From Billgrantia zhangzhouensis (GTDB lineage: Bacteria > Pseudomonadota > Gammaproteobacteria > Pseudomonadales > Halomonadaceae): DNA of 64,000 bases. Both the position numbers and the translations under genes were made by a program. This document shows, piece after piece, positions 61,852-64,000 of the stretch; within the stretch, counting starts at the first letter, position 1; every line of letters begins with the position of its first letter. The stretch spans positions 124,001-188,000 of the forward strand of contig NZ_JABFTT010000001.1 of NCBI RefSeq assembly GCF_021404465.1, read 5' to 3'. The notes under the pieces are model-generated. The model made no database searches. It had not been told where the DNA came from and saw only the letters and a list, made by a program, of their open reading frames with translations.

Positions 61852-63219
61852 ATGACCCTGGATGTGGTGATTCTTGCTGCCGGGCAGGGCACACGAATGC
61901 GATCGACCCTGCCCAAGGTGCTGCATCGCCTGGCCGGCAAGCCAATGGTGCGTCATGTGCTCGATACCGCGCGCAAGCTCGAGGCGGAACGCCTGCACGT
62001 GGTGGTCGGCCATGGCGCCGAGCGGGTGCGCGAGGCACTCGCCGACTATCCGGTGCGTTTTGCCCTGCAGGCCGAACAGAAGGGCACCGGGCACGCGGTA
62101 GCGCAGACGCTTGATGGCCTGGGCGAAGGCAAGGTGCTGGTACTGTATGGCGACGTGCCGCTGATTCGTCGCGAAACCCTGGCCAAGCTGCTGGAGGAAG
62201 TGGGCGAGTCGCGCATGGCGCTGCTCACCGTGACACTGGATGACCCGACCGGCTACGGGCGTATCCTGCGCAACGCCGATGGTCAGGCGGTGGCCATCGT
62301 CGAGCAGAAGGATGCCAGCGAGAACGAGCTGGCCATACGCGAATGCAATACCGGCATCATGGCCATGACCGCGGCCCAGCTCAAGCGCTGGCTGCCGCGG
62401 CTCTCCGCCGACAATGCCCAGGGCGAATACTACCTGACCGACGTCATCGCCATGGCCGCTGCCGAGGGGGTGGCCATCGCTACCGCCCAGCCTGCCGACC
62501 CGCTCGAGGTGGAAGGGGTCAACAACCGCCTGCAGATGGCACGCCTCGAGCGTGCGTATCAGGCGCGCATTGCCGATGAACTCATGGTGCAAGGGGTGGC
62601 GCTGCTGGATCCATCCCGCATCGACGTGCGCGGCCGCCTGACCTGCGGTCATGACGTGGAGATCGATGTCGGCTGCGTGTTCGAGGGCGATGTGGAACTG
62701 GGCGAAGGCGTGCGTATCGGCGCGCACTGCGTGGTTCGCAACAGCCATATTGGCGCCGAGAGCGTGATCGAACCCCACAGTGTGGTCGAGGGCGCCGTGG
62801 CGGCCGGTCATAACCGCGTCGGGCCCTTCGCCCGACTGCGTCCCGGCACTCGCCTGGCGGTGGGGGCCAAAGTGGGTAACTTCGTCGAGACCAAGAACGC
62901 CGAGGTGGGCGAAGGCAGCAAGATCAACCACCTGAGCTATGTCGGCGATGCGCGGTTGGGGCGTGAGGTCAACGTCGGGGCCGGCACCATCACCTGTAAC
63001 TACGATGGTGCCAATAAGCATCGTACCGAGATTGGCGACGGCGCCTTCATCGGCTCCAATACCGCCCTGGTGGCCCCTGTCAGCGTCGGTCATGGCGCCA
63101 CGGTCGGTGCCGGTTCGACCATCAGCAAGGACGTGCCCGACGAGGCTCTGGCCGTCTCCCGTGGACGCCAGATCAGCAAGACCGGCTGGGTGCGTCCGAC
63201 CAAGAAGACTCGAGACTGA
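61852..63219 (+). CDS. glmU: Bifunctional GlcNAc-1-phosphate uridyltransferase/glucosamine-1-phosphate acetyltransferase
   Basis: A 455-residue enzyme (456 in E. coli) that makes UDP-GlcNAc, needed for peptidoglycan, LPS and here also as the substrate of PgaC. The N-terminal nucleotidyltransferase has [18 protein letters not shown] and QKGTGHAV. The C-terminal left-handed beta-helix has [11 protein letters not shown] and [15 protein letters not shown] with the acetyltransferase histidine region. The start follows AAGGAG at 61839. glmS is 22 bp downstream. Confidence 0.97.
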   Translation: MTLDVVILAAGQGTRMRSTLPKVLHRLAGKPMVRHVLDTARKLEAERLHVVVGHGAERVREALADYPVRFALQAEQKGTGHAVAQTLDGLGEGKVLVLYGDVPLIRRETLAKLLEEVGESRMALLTVTLDDPTGYGRILRNADGQAVAIVEQKDASENELAIRECNTGIMAMTAAQLKRWLPRLSADNAQGEYYLTDVIAMAAAEGVAIATAQPADPLEVEGVNNRLQMARLERAYQARIADELMVQGVALLDPSRIDVRGRLTCGHDVEIDVGCVFEGDVELGEGVRIGAHCVVRNSHIGAESVIEPHSVVEGAVAAGHNRVGPFARLRPGTRLAVGAKVGNFVETKNAEVGEGSKINHLSYVGDARLGREVNVGAGTITCNYDGANKHRTEIGDGAFIGSNTALVAPVSVGHGATVGAGSTISKDVPDEALAVSRGRQISKTGWVRPTKKTRD

Positions 63220-63241
63220 TCGACAAGCGCGAGGAATCGTC

Positions 63242-64000
63242 ATGTGTGGAATCGTCGGTGCCGTTGCCCAGCGCAACGTGGAAGGCATCCTGCTCGAGGG
63301 CCTCAAGCGGCTGGAATATCGCGGCTACGATTCGGCCGGGATGGCTGTGCTCAGCGCTGCCGGCGAGCTGCAGCGTCACCGGGCGGTGGGCAAGGTGGCT
63401 GCGCTGGAGGCCATGCTCGAGGAGGCCGCCCTACCGGGGCATTGTGGCATTGCCCATACTCGCTGGGCGACCCATGGCAAGCCCAGCAAGGAGAATGCCC
63501 ACCCGCACCAATCGGGTAACCGGCTGGCGCTGGTTCATAACGGCATCATCGAAAATCATGAGCCGCTACGCCGTGAACTCGAGGCCGACGGCTACGCCTT
63601 TTCCTCGCAGACCGATACCGAGGTGGTAGCCCATCTGCTGGAGCGTGAATACCGTCATGGCGGCGGCCTGCTGGCCGCCGTGCAGCGAGGGCTCGCACAA
63701 CTCGAAGGCGCCTATGCCCTGGCGGTGGTACACGCCGATGAACCCGATGTCGTCGTCGGTGCGCGCAAGGGCAGCCCGCTGGTCGTGGGGGCAGGCATCG
63801 ACGAGGCCTTCCTGGGTTCCGATCCGCTGGCCTTGCTGCAGGTCACCGACCGCTTCATCTATCTTCAGGAAGGCGACGTGGTGCGCCTCGCCGGTGGAGG
63901 CAAGATCGAGGTCTTCGATGCCGGAGGTCAGGCCGTACAGCGCCCGATCCAGACTTTCGAGCACGGCGACGGCGCGGCCAGCAAGGGCGAGTATCGCCAC
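63242..64000 (+). CDS. glmS: Glutamine--fructose-6-phosphate aminotransferase, 3' end outside window
   Basis: The first 253 residues of the enzyme that makes glucosamine-6-phosphate, the first step to UDP-GlcNAc. MCGIVGAVAQRNV carries the N-terminal catalytic cysteine. EGLKRLEYRGYDSAGMAV, THGKPSKENAHPH and LVHNGIIENHEPLR are the glutaminase-domain motifs. The frame runs off the right edge before the isomerase domain. It follows glmU directly, without the DeoR-type regulator often found between them. Confidence 0.97.
   Translation, partial: MCGIVGAVAQRNVEGILLEGLKRLEYRGYDSAGMAVLSAAGELQRHRAVGKVAALEAMLEEAALPGHCGIAHTRWATHGKPSKENAHPHQSGNRLALVHNGIIENHEPLRRELEADGYAFSSQTDTEVVAHLLEREYRHGGGLLAAVQRGLAQLEGAYALAVVHADEPDVVVGARKGSPLVVGAGIDEAFLGSDPLALLQVTDRFIYLQEGDVVRLAGGGKIEVFDAGGQAVQRPIQTFEHGDGAASKGEYRH

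Overview
This is a high-GC gammaproteobacterial chromosome segment that includes the replication-origin neighbourhood. Gene order and protein sequence best fit the Halomonadaceae (Halomonas and relatives), but that placement is inferred from gene order and family resemblance, with no database search. Landmarks are dnaA-dnaN-recF-gyrB, rpmH-rnpA-yidC-mnmE, mnmG-rsmG-parA-parB, the complete atpIBEFHAGDC operon and glmU-glmS. No rRNA, tRNA, CRISPR or transposase gene was seen.

Layout. 0-7.5 kb: envelope genes (opgB-like end, waaF, hldD, gmhB) around glyQS. 7.5-13.8 kb: the dnaA operon on the minus strand. 13.8-14.3 kb: a DnaA-box and AT-rich region between dnaA and rpmH, the best origin candidate. 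14.3-18.1 kb: rpmH, rnpA, yidC, mnmE. 18.1-21.6 kb: rlmJ, an OmpA-type lipoprotein, hemW, rdgB. 22-35.7 kb: a biofilm-matrix island, all on the plus strand. It holds an enhancer-binding regulator with a degenerate receiver, two tandem CsgD-like regulators, csgEFG, csgB, an oversized csgA, and pgaABCD for poly-N-acetylglucosamine (PNAG). 35.7-41.9 kb (minus): an unknown secreted protein, a P-loop kinase, an in-frame thiD-hemL fusion, hemJ and a ClC channel with CBS domains. 42-46 kb: argC, erpA, a GlnHPQ-type transporter. 46.0-46.5 kb: a second DnaA-box cluster upstream of mnmG. 46.5-64 kb: mnmG-rsmG-parAB, atp operon, mgtE, uppP, apbE, glmU and the start of glmS.

Chromosome maintenance. Five palindromic parS sites lie at 6.7-10.7 kb, two of them inside the recF reading frame. 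The cognate parAB genes are about 39 kb away. The mnmE and mnmG genes, adjacent in pseudomonads, are split here by about 28 kb that contains the matrix island. That leaves two DnaA-box clusters about 32 kb apart, one at each classical origin position (dnaA-rpmH and upstream of mnmG).

Most notable for follow-up: the curli-plus-PNAG island with its regulators; a csgA terminator only 33 bp before pgaA, which leaves no room for a normal pga promoter; a curlin with about 26 strand units; the paired origin-like regions; parS sites written into RecF; the thiD-hemL fusion; and a near-perfect palindrome over the erpA -10 box.
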